This document shows, in pieces, positions 5,080-13,737 of a stretch of DNA of 26,257 bases (the stretch's first letter is position 1; the number at the start of each line of letters is the position of its first letter). Position numbers and translations under genes: made by a program. The notes under the pieces were generated by a model. It had not been told where the DNA came from and searched no databases. It saw only the letters and a program-made list of their open reading frames with translations. Source of the DNA: an uncultured Lachnospiraceae bacterium (GTDB lineage Bacteria; Bacillota; Clostridia; Lachnospirales; Lachnospiraceae); contig CAJTXH010000027.1 in assembly GCA_910580005.1 (NCBI GenBank), positions 1 through 26,257 of the forward strand, given 5' to 3'.

Positions 5080-7884
5080 ATGGCAAAAGAAAAATCACTT
5101 GCATATAATATGCTACTAAATGGATTATTAAAGGTATCTTCATATATTTTTCCACTTGTAGCCTTTCCATATGTGTCAAGGGTGTTGCTTCCAGAAGGGG
5201 TGGGCAGGGTTTCTTTTGCAGCTTCTTTTATTACTTATTTTTCAATGCTAGCGCAGATGGGAATACCAACTTATGGAATACAAGCATGTGCTAAAGTGCG
5301 TGATAATAAAATGGAACTTAGCAAGACAGCCCATGAATTATTTTTTATAAATATTTTTATGGCGCTAATATCATACATTATTTTTGCAATTTCTTTATTA
5401 TTAGTTCCCAGATTACAAGAGGACAAAACACTATTTCTTGTAATGAGCGCAATGGTTTTATTGAATGTCATGGGGGCAGAATGGTTATACCAGGCAGTAG
5501 AGCAGTATGCTTATATTACAGCAAGGGCATTGGTTTTTAAAATTCTTGCCATACCCTTGCTGTTTGTTTTGGTGAGAAACCCAAAAGATTATATTTTTTA
5601 TGGAATGTTGACAATATTTGCCTCAAATGCATCAAGTATATTTAATTTTATACATGCCAGGAAAATAATTTTTATAAAGCCGCTGGGAAATTATAATGTT
5701 AAACGCCATATAAAGCAGATAATTGTTTTATTTGCTGTTTCATGTGCTACTCTGGTGTATACTAATCTGGATATTTTTATGCTGGGAATTATAAAGAATT
5801 CAAGGGAAACAGGTTACTATGAAGCAGCAATTAAAATTAAGGGTCTTCTTACTACTATAGTTACTGCTGGTGGAATAGTCCTTCTTCCCAGGATGTCCTA
5901 TTATCTTGAAAAGGGCAAAGAAAAAGAATTTTTTAATACATGTAAGAAAGCCATACATGTAATATTAGCCGTGGCACTGCCTGTGTCAGTTTATTTCACT
6001 TTTTTTGCCCAGGAGAGTATAAGGCTTGTATCAGGACCAGCTTATGCAAGAGCAGTTATTCCTATGCAGATAATTATGCCAACGGTTTTATTAATAGGTC
6101 TTACCAATATAATTGGAATACAGATGCTTGTTGCTATGGGGAAAGGACAACATACCTTATATTCAGTTATATCGGGTGCAGCAACTGACTTAATATTAAA
6201 TGTATTTTTTATTCCATTATATGGAGCAGCAGGTGCAGCAATTGGAACTCTTATTGCAGAAATAGTAGTTTTTTTGGTGCAATATAATTATATAAAAAAA
6301 ATAGCAGGAAAGTTATTTACAAATTGTAATTGGAAGTTGTTAGTGTTTTCTTGCCTGATGGCTATTGCTGCAACATTATGGGTGAAAATTTTAAATATTC
6401 CTATATTGTTTTCATTTATTATTTCTTCAGTTATTTTTTTTGGGAGTTATATTGGGATACTTATATGGAGAAAAGAGCCATTTGCTGTTGGAGTTATATG
6501 TAAAGTTAAAAGAGGATTAGAAAAGACGCTGGTTGAAAAATACCAACATAATGATATAGTAAATAAACCAGAAATGAGGGACAATATGAAACATAAAAAT
6601 TATTATTTTAAAAATATAACAGATAGCTTTATTATGAATTGGAAAATAATAATACCATTTATAATTTTATGTACATTAGGATTAAGTGTGCTTGGATACC
6701 GTCAAGCAAACCAGATTAAGAATTTAACTGCTGAACAACAGAAAGAAGTAGATTTATATAATGAGCAGCTTGCCTCCTATGATAAACAGATTGAAGAAAG
6801 CCAGAAAAATATAGAAACAATCCAGGTTGAAATTGATAAGTTACAAAAATATATAGATGAATCAATATATATGAAATTAGAACCTTTAAATTTGCAGCTC
6901 GCAACTGCACAGTATGCGGTAACTGACACATTAAATGTATCATATATTATTAGTTCTATGACAAATTATCTTGCTTATGGCAATATTCAGGAAATCCTTG
7001 AAAAAGAATATGGTACTGAAGAGGCTGGTTATATAAGGGAAATTTTATCATGGCCAGTTAATGGTAATTTATTGAATATAACAATAACGCATTATGATAA
7101 AGAAAAAGGGAAAGAAATATTAAAACTAATACAGAAAAGCATTGAAAGCTATATTCCGGAAATAGTTAAGGTGCAGGGAAAGTTTACTTTTAAAAAGCTA
7201 GAAACCAAGTTTTATACTAAAAAGGATAATGATGTAACAAATGCCCAGAATTCAAGAATGGATACATTGAAAAACTATAATGTTTCGCTGGCAGATTATA
7301 ATACCAGGATTGCATCTAATAAGAATTCAAAGGCAGATTATATTGAAAAAAACCAGCCTGAAGTTATGGAAGCTGCTGCACCAGGTAAGATATTGGTTGT
7401 AAAGTATGCTGCTTTTGGCATTATTCTTGGTATTGTACTGCCATTTGTAATTATTTCATTAAGGTATATACTTAGCAACAGGATACGTTCATCCAGGGAA
7501 CTAATAAATGCAGAAGTACCTGTATTTCCATGTATTAGTGGTGGAAAAGGGCAAAGACCTGATATATCCCTGGGAATTACAGAATTAAAATTTCTTGTAC
7601 AGAAATATGGTGCTGATGGCTTTTTCCTTAACCTGCTTTCGGGTGATGATAAAGTAAAAAATATAGTAGAAGATATAACAAAAACATTTAAACAAAGTGG
7701 TATTTCTGTAGAAACAGGGGTTATGGCCAGTGAAGATACAAGGTCGCTGGAGCATATGGTTAAAAAACAGTATGCAGTAGTAATAGTAAAAACTGGGGAG
7801 AATACTTATCCGCAGCTTGCCAGCCAGCTTGCAGCATGCCAGAAGTTTGGTATTTCTTTGTGGGGATGTATAGTGGTAGAGTAA
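5080..7884 (+). CDS. Fused Wzx-type flippase and Wzz-like co-polymerase
   Basis: One uninterrupted 934-residue frame joins two proteins that are normally separate. Residues 1 to about 480 are a MATE/MOP-superfamily polysaccharide flippase with about 12-14 hydrophobic helices, starting with the typical GLLKVSSYIFPLVAFPYVSRVL. From about 503 a Wzz-like protein follows: a helix at about 520-542, coiled-coil-rich residues 545-610, a second helix at about 770-797, and a cytoplasmic domain (805-934) resembling a tyrosine kinase without a Walker A motif. An internal ATG at 6586 (residue 503) has GAGGG five bases upstream, so the second half may also be made as a separate 432-residue protein. The main start has GAGAGGG about 13 bases upstream, a wide spacing. 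The flippase would move lipid-linked repeat units outward, and the Wzz part would regulate polymer length. Confidence 0.85.
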   Translation: MAKEKSLAYNMLLNGLLKVSSYIFPLVAFPYVSRVLLPEGVGRVSFAASFITYFSMLAQMGIPTYGIQACAKVRDNKMELSKTAHELFFINIFMALISYIIFAISLLLVPRLQEDKTLFLVMSAMVLLNVMGAEWLYQAVEQYAYITARALVFKILAIPLLFVLVRNPKDYIFYGMLTIFASNASSIFNFIHARKIIFIKPLGNYNVKRHIKQIIVLFAVSCATLVYTNLDIFMLGIIKNSRETGYYEAAIKIKGLLTTIVTAGGIVLLPRMSYYLEKGKEKEFFNTCKKAIHVILAVALPVSVYFTFFAQESIRLVSGPAYARAVIPMQIIMPTVLLIGLTNIIGIQMLVAMGKGQHTLYSVISGAATDLILNVFFIPLYGAAGAAIGTLIAEIVVFLVQYNYIKKIAGKLFTNCNWKLLVFSCLMAIAATLWVKILNIPILFSFIISSVIFFGSYIGILIWRKEPFAVGVICKVKRGLEKTLVEKYQHNDIVNKPEMRDNMKHKNYYFKNITDSFIMNWKIIIPFIILCTLGLSVLGYRQANQIKNLTAEQQKEVDLYNEQLASYDKQIEESQKNIETIQVEIDKLQKYIDESIYMKLEPLNLQLATAQYAVTDTLNVSYIISSMTNYLAYGNIQEILEKEYGTEEAGYIREILSWPVNGNLLNITITHYDKEKGKEILKLIQKSIESYIPEIVKVQGKFTFKKLETKFYTKKDNDVTNAQNSRMDTLKNYNVSLADYNTRIASNKNSKADYIEKNQPEVMEAAAPGKILVVKYAAFGIILGIVLPFVIISLRYILSNRIRSSRELINAEVPVFPCISGGKGQRPDISLGITELKFLVQKYGADGFFLNLLSGDDKVKNIVEDITKTFKQSGISVETGVMASEDTRSLEHMVKKQYAVVIVKTGENTYPQLASQLAACQKFGISLWGCIVVE

Positions 7885-7944
7885 TTATATGGAATGTTAA
7901 AAAGCAATATTATTCTGCTAATCACATATGAGAGGATAATTATA

Positions 7945-9216
7945 ATGGGCTTTCTTATAGAAAAATATAACTGCTGGACAAAAAATCCACAGAATGGAGA
8001 AAATTTATTTTTTGCTGGATTTATACTTTATATTTTTTGGGACATTATGAGAACAACAATGTTTCCCCATAGTGGAGCAGTATTTAATATATGTCTTGCA
8101 TTTGCAGTAGTAATACTTGTAACAAAGATTTTTTTATTTGACGTTTATACACCTAGGTTATTTATAGGTGTTGTAGGTATGTTTTTATTAAGTATTATTG
8201 TACTTTTGAGAAGTGGTTATTTCTGGCCATTTTTATGGGTATTAATGATGGTGTCAGCAAAAGATATACCTTTTAGGAAAATATTAAAGATATATTTGTT
8301 AATGAATATATCTATTATGGGTCTGGCTTTTATTGCTTCATTGTCAGGAGTAATCGAAAACCTTGCGTATACTAATGAAGACTGGGATAATTTAAGATAC
8401 TCATTTGGATGTGTTTATACAACAGATTTTGCAGCACACGTGTTTTTTATGCTTCTTACAGCGTTCTATTTGTACCAGGACAAGCTTAAATGGTATCATT
8501 ATGCTGGAACATGCGGAGCTGCAGGCCTTATTTATTATTTTTGTTTTGCAAAACTGGATACAATATGCATTCTTTTAATGGTTTTGTTTTTTGGAGGATA
8601 CCATATATTACAATGGCAAAGCAGTAAGGAGAGGGTAATAGTACCAAGAATAGAAAAGAGAAGCCAGAAGGTGTTTATTTTTAAAAGGACGAAGGCATAT
8701 TTAAGGTGGAAAGGGATTTGGATGAAAGTTGCATTATTTAGTATGCCAGTTCTTGCAATACTTATGTATTTTTTGTCCGTTTCCTACCAGCAGGATAATG
8801 AGTTTTTAGAAAATATTAATGAAACTATAACAGGAAGGCTGGCATTAGGGAAAACTGGATTGGATGATTATGGAATTTCATTATTTGGGCAGGATGTACC
8901 TATGGTTGGATTTGGAGGGTCTACAACTCTGGAAGAAGAATATTTTTTTATAGATAGTTCGTATCTGAATATTTTACTAAGATATGGTATTTTGTTCTTA
9001 ATAATGGTGTTTATTATTTATGGTACCATATGTTATAAACATAAGGAAGATACAGTTCTTATGCTAGCAGTTACATTGCTGGCAATAAGCTGTTTTATTG
9101 ACCATCATATGATGGAAGAGGCTTATAATCCGTTGACATATGCGCTTTTTGCAAAGACAGGGGAGATACTGGGGAAATCAGATAAATGCAGTTTAAAGTC
9201 ATATTTCCAAAATTAA
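7945..9216 (+). CDS. Wzy-like O-antigen/exopolysaccharide polymerase
   Basis: A 423-residue protein made mostly of hydrophobic helices (about ten), with a polar, charged loop around residues 235-265 and a longer one around 285-335. This topology, with no other recognisable domain and its place between a flippase and glycosyltransferases, fits a Wzy polymerase, which joins exported repeat units on the outer face of the membrane. Wzy proteins are poorly conserved, so the call rests on topology and context. I prefer the ATG at 7945, preceded by AGAGGA, to the in-frame ATG at 7894, which lacks a ribosome site. It closes the first transcription block of the locus; a new promoter follows at 9225. 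The alternative is another multi-pass polysaccharide membrane protein. Confidence 0.75.
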   Translation: MGFLIEKYNCWTKNPQNGENLFFAGFILYIFWDIMRTTMFPHSGAVFNICLAFAVVILVTKIFLFDVYTPRLFIGVVGMFLLSIIVLLRSGYFWPFLWVLMMVSAKDIPFRKILKIYLLMNISIMGLAFIASLSGVIENLAYTNEDWDNLRYSFGCVYTTDFAAHVFFMLLTAFYLYQDKLKWYHYAGTCGAAGLIYYFCFAKLDTICILLMVLFFGGYHILQWQSSKERVIVPRIEKRSQKVFIFKRTKAYLRWKGIWMKVALFSMPVLAILMYFLSVSYQQDNEFLENINETITGRLALGKTGLDDYGISLFGQDVPMVGFGGSTTLEEEYFFIDSSYLNILLRYGILFLIMVFIIYGTICYKHKEDTVLMLAVTLLAISCFIDHHMMEEAYNPLTYALFAKTGEILGKSDKCSLKSYFQN

Positions 9217-9224
9217 ACAGTTAT

Positions 9225-9253
9225 TTGACATATATATTACCAGTGATTATAAT
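9225..9253 (+). promoter_or_regulatory. Sigma-A promoter of the glycosyltransferase pair
   Basis: TTGACA (9225-9230), 17 bases, TATAAT (9248-9253): a perfect housekeeping promoter 39 bases upstream of the glycosyltransferase start. The two glycosyltransferases can therefore be expressed independently of the upstream polysaccharide genes. Confidence 0.85.
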
Positions 9254-9292
9254 ATAAATTGTTTATGCTGTTATATTTAGAGAGGTTTTTGT

Positions 9293-10033
9293 ATGTTAGT
9301 ATCAATTATAACTCCTATGTATAATTCAGAGGCTACTATTTCAGAAACTATTGAATCTGTGCTGGCACAGACATATTCCGAATGGGAATTGGTTATAGTA
9401 GATGATTGCTCAACTGATTCATCATCAGATATTGTTAAAAAATACCAAGATATGGATAAAAGGATTCATTATTATAAAAGGGAAAAAAAATCAAGTATTG
9501 CAAATGCAAGGAATTATGCCATTAATATGTCAAAGGGATATTACCTGGCTTTCCTGGATAGTGATGATTTATGGGAAAAGGATAAATTACATAAACAAGT
9601 AACTTTTATGAAGAAAAACAATGTCAGGTTTTGTTATTCGGCATGTGCCACTATTGATGAAAATAGTAATAAAACAGGCAAAGTACGCTGGGTAAAAGAT
9701 TATGCAGATTATTCAATATTGCTAAAAGGAAATTTTATTCCCTGTCTTACAGTTGTTCTTGAGAGGGAATTGTTTGATAAAGCAGAGTTTCCAGAAATAA
9801 AACATGAGGATTATGCTGTGTGGCTTTCTATTCTGAAAACTGGAGTTAAAGCATATGGGATTAATGAGGTTCTGGCATATTACCGTATAAATAGCAAATC
9901 AGCAAGTGCTAATAAATTTAAGGCGGCATTGTGGACTTGGAATATATATTACAATTATGAAAAAATGCCAGTTTATAAGAGTATATATTATTTTTTAAAT
10001 TATATTATTAATGCAGTAAGAAAAAGGCTTTGA
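9293..10033 (+). CDS. Family 2 glycosyltransferase
   Basis: A 246-residue GT-A fold enzyme of glycosyltransferase family 2. The N-terminal strand (VSIITPMYNSEATI) opens the nucleotide-sugar domain. D37-D38 (VDDCSTDSS) and the metal-binding D89-S-D-D (FLDSDDLW) are present, and H171-E172-D173 (HEDYAVW) matches the catalytic 'ED' motif. There is no transmembrane helix except a weakly hydrophobic C-terminal end, so it is cytoplasmic or peripheral. It should add one sugar to the growing lipid-linked repeat unit; donor and linkage cannot be deduced. The ribosome site is AGAGAGG. The length is typical of short GT2 enzymes in capsule loci (about 240-330). Together with the next gene it supplies only two transferases, implying a short repeat unit or further transferases elsewhere. 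Confidence 0.9.
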   Translation: MLVSIITPMYNSEATISETIESVLAQTYSEWELVIVDDCSTDSSSDIVKKYQDMDKRIHYYKREKKSSIANARNYAINMSKGYYLAFLDSDDLWEKDKLHKQVTFMKKNNVRFCYSACATIDENSNKTGKVRWVKDYADYSILLKGNFIPCLTVVLERELFDKAEFPEIKHEDYAVWLSILKTGVKAYGINEVLAYYRINSKSASANKFKAALWTWNIYYNYEKMPVYKSIYYFLNYIINAVRKRL

Positions 10034-10081
10034 TTAAAAATATTGTAAAACAAAAATATTTGAATATGAAAGGTATTAAGA

Positions 10082-11098
10082 ATGGAAGAACGTATGGATA
10101 AGATATTAAGTATAGTTATCCCGGCATATAATGTAGAAAAATATCTTAAAAGATGTCTTTCTTCAATTGCATTTATAAAGCCAGATTTATTGGAAAAAAT
10201 TGAGGTATTAATTATTGATGATGGCTCCACTGATAATACAGCAGAAATCGCATTGAAATACTGTCAGAAATATCCTGGAACATTTTATTTGCATTCAAAA
10301 GAAAATGGCGGACATGGTTCAGCAATTAATACAGGGATATTATATGCTACAGGTAAATATTTCAAAATAGTAGATGGTGATGACTGGCTGTCTGCAAAGG
10401 CTTTGCAAAACTTTATTGGGATTTTAGAAAAACAGGATGTAGATATAGTTGCTTCTGATTATTTGTGTATAAAAGATAAAACAGGAGAAATACTGGCAAA
10501 AAAAACCTGCACAGATGATAAAATGCAATATGGGAAAATAGCATCTATGTCAAAGGGAGAGATTAAAAAGGTTATTAAGATGCACTCCTTTACTATTAAG
10601 ACGGTTTATTTAAAAAATATGCCATATAAAATAGATGAACATTGCTTTTATGTTGATGTAGAATATATAACTTATCCTATGATAAATGTAGAAAGTGTAT
10701 ATTATACAGATATTTGTCTTTATATGTACCGTTTAGGCAGGAATGGGCAGAGTGTGGATATTAAGAGTATGCAAAGGAACAGAGCCCAGCATATGAAGGT
10801 TTACCACAGTCTTACTACTTTTTATAAAATGGCAGTAAAAAAAGGAACTCCATTAAATATAAGAAAGTATATTGAAAAATGTATTGCACAGGTTATAGAA
10901 AATCAATTTCAGATTTATATTAGTTTGGGTTTTCAAAAGGGAATTAAAAAGGAATTAAAAGAATGGGATTGTAAATTAAAAAAGCAGTATCCAAGAATAT
11001 ATGAAAGTACAGAGAAAAAGAGTATTACACTTTTACGGTTTACTAATTACCATTTATTAAAACCAGCAGCAATAATATATAAAATAGTTAAACATTGA
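10082..11098 (+). CDS. Family 2 glycosyltransferase
   Basis: A 338-residue GT2 enzyme. The N-terminus (LSIVIPAYNVEKYLKRCLSSI) is classic for the family. D46-D-G-S-T-D and the metal-site D98-G-D-D motif (VDGDDWLS) are intact, and the stretch ENGGHGSAINTGI (residues 74-86) matches the acceptor-loop 'N.G...ArN.G' region. The C-terminal 130 residues are Lys-rich and helical, probably binding the membrane surface. AAAGG lies about nine bases before the ATG; a second in-frame ATG four codons on is possible but less well placed. It is the last gene of the polysaccharide locus and is followed by a strong hairpin at 11113-11138. The substrate sugar is unknown. Confidence 0.9.
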   Translation: MEERMDKILSIVIPAYNVEKYLKRCLSSIAFIKPDLLEKIEVLIIDDGSTDNTAEIALKYCQKYPGTFYLHSKENGGHGSAINTGILYATGKYFKIVDGDDWLSAKALQNFIGILEKQDVDIVASDYLCIKDKTGEILAKKTCTDDKMQYGKIASMSKGEIKKVIKMHSFTIKTVYLKNMPYKIDEHCFYVDVEYITYPMINVESVYYTDICLYMYRLGRNGQSVDIKSMQRNRAQHMKVYHSLTTFYKMAVKKGTPLNIRKYIEKCIAQVIENQFQIYISLGFQKGIKKELKEWDCKLKKQYPRIYESTEKKSITLLRFTNYHLLKPAAIIYKIVKH

Positions 11099-11112
11099 TA
11101 TTTTTATTTAAA

Positions 11113-11138
11113 TATGGCATACTTTCCTGTATGCCATA
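11113..11138. terminator. Hairpin between convergent genes
   Basis: A perfect 10-bp stem (TATGGCATAC / GTATGCCATA) with the loop TTTCCT sits in the 103-base gap between two converging genes. The flanks are A/T-rich but lack a clean U-tract on either strand, so it may be an atypical bidirectional terminator. A second, weaker stem (TTCCATA 11144-11150 with TATGGAA 11170-11176) follows. Confidence 0.45.
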
Positions 11139-11201
11139 AAAATTTCCATAATTAATATTATATGTAGTATATGGAAGTTGCCTCAAATACTGTTTCTATA
11201 A

Positions 11202-12020
11202 TTACCCCATTTCTTTTCCTTTTATATTTTGTGTTTTTGCTTTATAATATGTATTTCTGTTTTTTATATGTATTTTCCGTCTGTATAAAAAGCTTCTTCC
11301 GTTTTTGCCAGACTGTTCTATTATTCCAATATACTTAAAAATATTAATTGCAAGCTGTGCATATCTTATTTTAATTTGCGCATGTTTTGCATAATCCTTT
11401 GTGCAAAATATATCAGGCAGGCTTTCAGGCAGAAGCGAGGAATACTCTTCTTTGCTGCCTATATAAAGTTCATCTACAAGTGCAACAGGTATGCGGTCAT
11501 AGCGTGAAGCCCCCTTTTTCCTGTCTTTGCCGTATCCATTTAGAATCCTGTATTCTTCTGCGTCAACAAGTATAAGGCATATATGCAGGCCTGGATTTGC
11601 CAGGTATGTCTTTATTTTATATAATTCATAAAATGCGTCATAGAAGCTGCCACGTTTCGGGGATTTTCTTCCTGCTGATACTTCCCCTGTTTTTTCATCA
11701 ATCCAGTACAGCCATTTTGTAGAAACAATAGGATATACTATTGTTACAGGGTAAAGTTCCAGAAATTTATCAAGTTTTTTTCTCATACTGTTAAAGTTCC
11801 GTGTCTGGATTTCAATAACTTCATTAGCATGTTGTATATCTGCAACGAACTTTCCAATTTTTACTTCCTGGCAGGAGGTATCGGGTTCGTAAAAATTTTT
11901 AAGCACAGCATGGAGTGTTTTCTCTTTAAGAGTCCCTATTCCATTGCAGGTACTCTGTTTATTAACTACTTTGTCACATGCAGCAAGAAATAATTTCTTG
12001 TCATATTCTGATACAGGCAT
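11202..12020 (-). CDS. PD-(D/E)XK nuclease-like protein with C-terminal winged-helix-like region
   Basis: A 272-residue soluble protein that I do not recognise by name. Residues 33-75 have the order of a PD-(D/E)XK nuclease core: a helix with Glu (LKEKTLHAVLKNFY), a strand ending in Asp61 (KIGKFVADI), then E70-I-Q72 on the next strand (EVIEIQTRNF), an E-x-Q variant of the E-x-K motif. This is followed by MRKKLDKFLELYPVTIVYPI. The C-terminal 60 residues (IKIRYAQLAINIFKYIGIIEQSGKNGRSFLYRR) look like a winged helix with a basic wing. AGGAGC precedes the ATG. It is transcribed alone, convergent to the glycosyltransferases. No methylase, helicase or toxin partner lies next to it, so a restriction role is unsupported. 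Nuclease activity is inferred from the pattern only. Confidence 0.7.
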   Translation of the reverse strand: MPVSEYDKKLFLAACDKVVNKQSTCNGIGTLKEKTLHAVLKNFYEPDTSCQEVKIGKFVADIQHANEVIEIQTRNFNSMRKKLDKFLELYPVTIVYPIVSTKWLYWIDEKTGEVSAGRKSPKRGSFYDAFYELYKIKTYLANPGLHICLILVDAEEYRILNGYGKDRKKGASRYDRIPVALVDELYIGSKEEYSSLLPESLPDIFCTKDYAKHAQIKIRYAQLAINIFKYIGIIEQSGKNGRSFLYRRKIHIKNRNTYYKAKTQNIKGKEMG

Positions 12021-12081
12021 ATTAAGCTCCTTCCATTATAACATGATATTGCACCAGGCAATACAATATATGTTTATAGAA

Positions 12082-12110
12082 ATTATATATTAAATTTACC
12101 TTTAATACAA
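12082..12110 (-). promoter_or_regulatory. Promoter of the nuclease-like gene
   Basis: On the minus strand TTGTAT (12105-12110) and TATAAT (12082-12087) are 17 bases apart, about 60 bases before the ATG at 12020. It lies just beside the sigma-G-like site read in the opposite direction. Confidence 0.6.
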
Positions 12111-12117
12111 GAAAATA

Positions 12118-12147
12118 TGAATATCCAGTTTTAAAATGAGCATACTT
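12118..12147 (+). promoter_or_regulatory. Candidate sigma-G (forespore) promoter
   Basis: TGAATA (12118-12123), 17 bases, CATACTT (12141-12147). The Bacillus sigma-G consensus is TGNATA, 17-18 bases, CATWHTA, so only the last -10 base differs. No good sigma-A site is seen in this gap on the plus strand. The downstream gene is a spore germination protein, the expected kind of target. The leader would be about 70 bases. Confidence 0.6.
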
Positions 12148-12225
12148 AAAAAGAATAGCAATAGAAGTAAAAACATAATCCAGATGCTTTTTTAAATATT
12201 ACAGGCATTTAGAAATGAGGTATAT

Positions 12226-13650
12226 ATGGGTATATTCACAGGTAGTATTGATGAACGTAAAGACGCTGTCAACAAACTTTTAAATATGGAGTCTAATTTT
12301 GACATTATCCAGAGGGATATAACAATTGGCGGCAGGCAGGCTGTATTATTTGTTATTAATGGTTTTTTAAATAGTGATTTATGTGAGAAAATTATTGAAT
12401 ATTTTTATAATATCAGCATTAGTAATTTCCCAAGGGATTTGCAGGGGTTTATGAAAGAGTGCCTTCCTTTTGCTGATACTAAGCCTGCTGATACTGAAGA
12501 AAGTTTTAAGGATGCAGTCCTTGCAGGGCTTGCTTGTTTTATGATAGATGGGTATAGTGAAATAATAACCCTTGATATAAGGAAATTCCCGTCAAGAAGT
12601 GTAGAAGAGCCTGATAAGGACAAGGTATTAAGAGGGTCAAGGGATGGTTTTGTAGAGACACTTCTTCCTAATACTGCATTGGTCAGAAGGCGTATAAGGG
12701 ATGAAGGTCTTATATTTGAGGTATATAAGGCAGGCAGAAGTTCACGTACTGATATAGCTGTAGGCTATATGAAGGGAAGAGTTAAAGAAGCAGTTATTGA
12801 AAAGGTATTGGACAAAATAAAAAATATAGATGTTGATTCCCTTACAATGAACCAGGAAAGCCTTGCAGAAGCAATTTTTCCAGGACACTGGTTTAATCCG
12901 TTCCCTAAGTTTAAATATACAGAAAGGCCCGATACGGCAGCGGCGTGCCTTCTGGAAGGAAGCGTTGTTATACTAGTTGATAATTCACCTTCTGCAATGA
13001 TTATACCTACATCACTTTTTGATATAATAGAAGATGCCAATGATTATTATTTTCCTCCTATAACTGGCACATACCTCCGGCTCACAAGAATGGTTACAAA
13101 CCTGCTTGCACTTTTTATTACACCTGTATTTCTTCTGTTTATTGAAAATCCAGACTGGATACCTAAAGGGTTTGACTTTATAATGATTAAAGATGATATA
13201 CATGTAAATCCTTTAATACAGTTTTTAATTCTTGAACTTGCAGTAGATGGCCTTAAAATGGCATCAGTAAATACACCATCTATGCTCTCAACACCATTAA
13301 GCGTAGTAGCGGCTATTGTGTTTGGTGATTATACAGTAGAATCTGGCTGGTTTAACAGTGAAATAATGCTTTATATGGCATTTGTAGCAGTTGCAAACTA
13401 TACACAAAGCAATATGGAACTCGGCTATGCGCTGAAATTTAGCAGGATAATGTTGTTATTAGTTACAAATTTTTTTGGTATATGGGGGTTTACAGCAGGA
13501 ACAATTTTAATAGTATTTGCACTTCTGTTTAATAAAACATTTACAGGCAGAGGATATTTATATCCACTTATGCCATTTGACAAAATACAGCTTTTAAAAA
13601 GGTTTTTCAGGGTAAGCCTTGGAACAGATGAAAAATTGCGCAGCAGATAG
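12226..13650 (+). CDS. GerA-family spore germination protein (SpoVAF/GerAA-like)
   Basis: A 474-residue member of the GerA A-subunit/SpoVAF family, at its normal length. Such proteins sit in the inner membrane of the dormant spore, where they form germinant receptors or assist the SpoVA channel that releases dipicolinate. An N-terminal soluble domain (1 to about 280) carries family features: DITIGGRQAVLFVINGFLN, the LAGLACFMIDGYSEIITLDIRKFPSRSVEEPD segment, and RGSRDGFVETLLPNTALVRRRI. About five membrane helices follow (roughly 285-450), including FPPITGTYLRLTRM and VNTPSMLSTPLSVVAAIVFGDYTV. No B or C receptor subunit, nor spoVA gene, is adjacent, so it is an orphan. That, and its overall sequence, favours a SpoVAF-like role over a full receptor, without certainty. 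GAGG precedes the ATG. Confidence 0.88.
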   Translation: MGIFTGSIDERKDAVNKLLNMESNFDIIQRDITIGGRQAVLFVINGFLNSDLCEKIIEYFYNISISNFPRDLQGFMKECLPFADTKPADTEESFKDAVLAGLACFMIDGYSEIITLDIRKFPSRSVEEPDKDKVLRGSRDGFVETLLPNTALVRRRIRDEGLIFEVYKAGRSSRTDIAVGYMKGRVKEAVIEKVLDKIKNIDVDSLTMNQESLAEAIFPGHWFNPFPKFKYTERPDTAAACLLEGSVVILVDNSPSAMIIPTSLFDIIEDANDYYFPPITGTYLRLTRMVTNLLALFITPVFLLFIENPDWIPKGFDFIMIKDDIHVNPLIQFLILELAVDGLKMASVNTPSMLSTPLSVVAAIVFGDYTVESGWFNSEIMLYMAFVAVANYTQSNMELGYALKFSRIMLLLVTNFFGIWGFTAGTILIVFALLFNKTFTGRGYLYPLMPFDKIQLLKRFFRVSLGTDEKLRSR

Positions 13651-13668
13651 AATCCAATGGTGTAATGC

Positions 13669-13698
13669 TTTACACAGCTATATAAAAAGTGTTATAAT
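13669..13698 (+). promoter_or_regulatory. Sigma-A promoter of the giant-protein operon
   Basis: TTTACA (13669-13674), 18 bases, TATAAT (13693-13698) with an extended TGT motif before the -10, 39 bases upstream of the first ATG. It is the last clear promoter before the rRNA promoters at 26069, so it may drive everything from 13738 to 25861. Confidence 0.75.
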
Positions 13699-13737
13699 AA
13701 TGGACAATATTATCTGTGGAAAAGTCCGGAGGGATTT

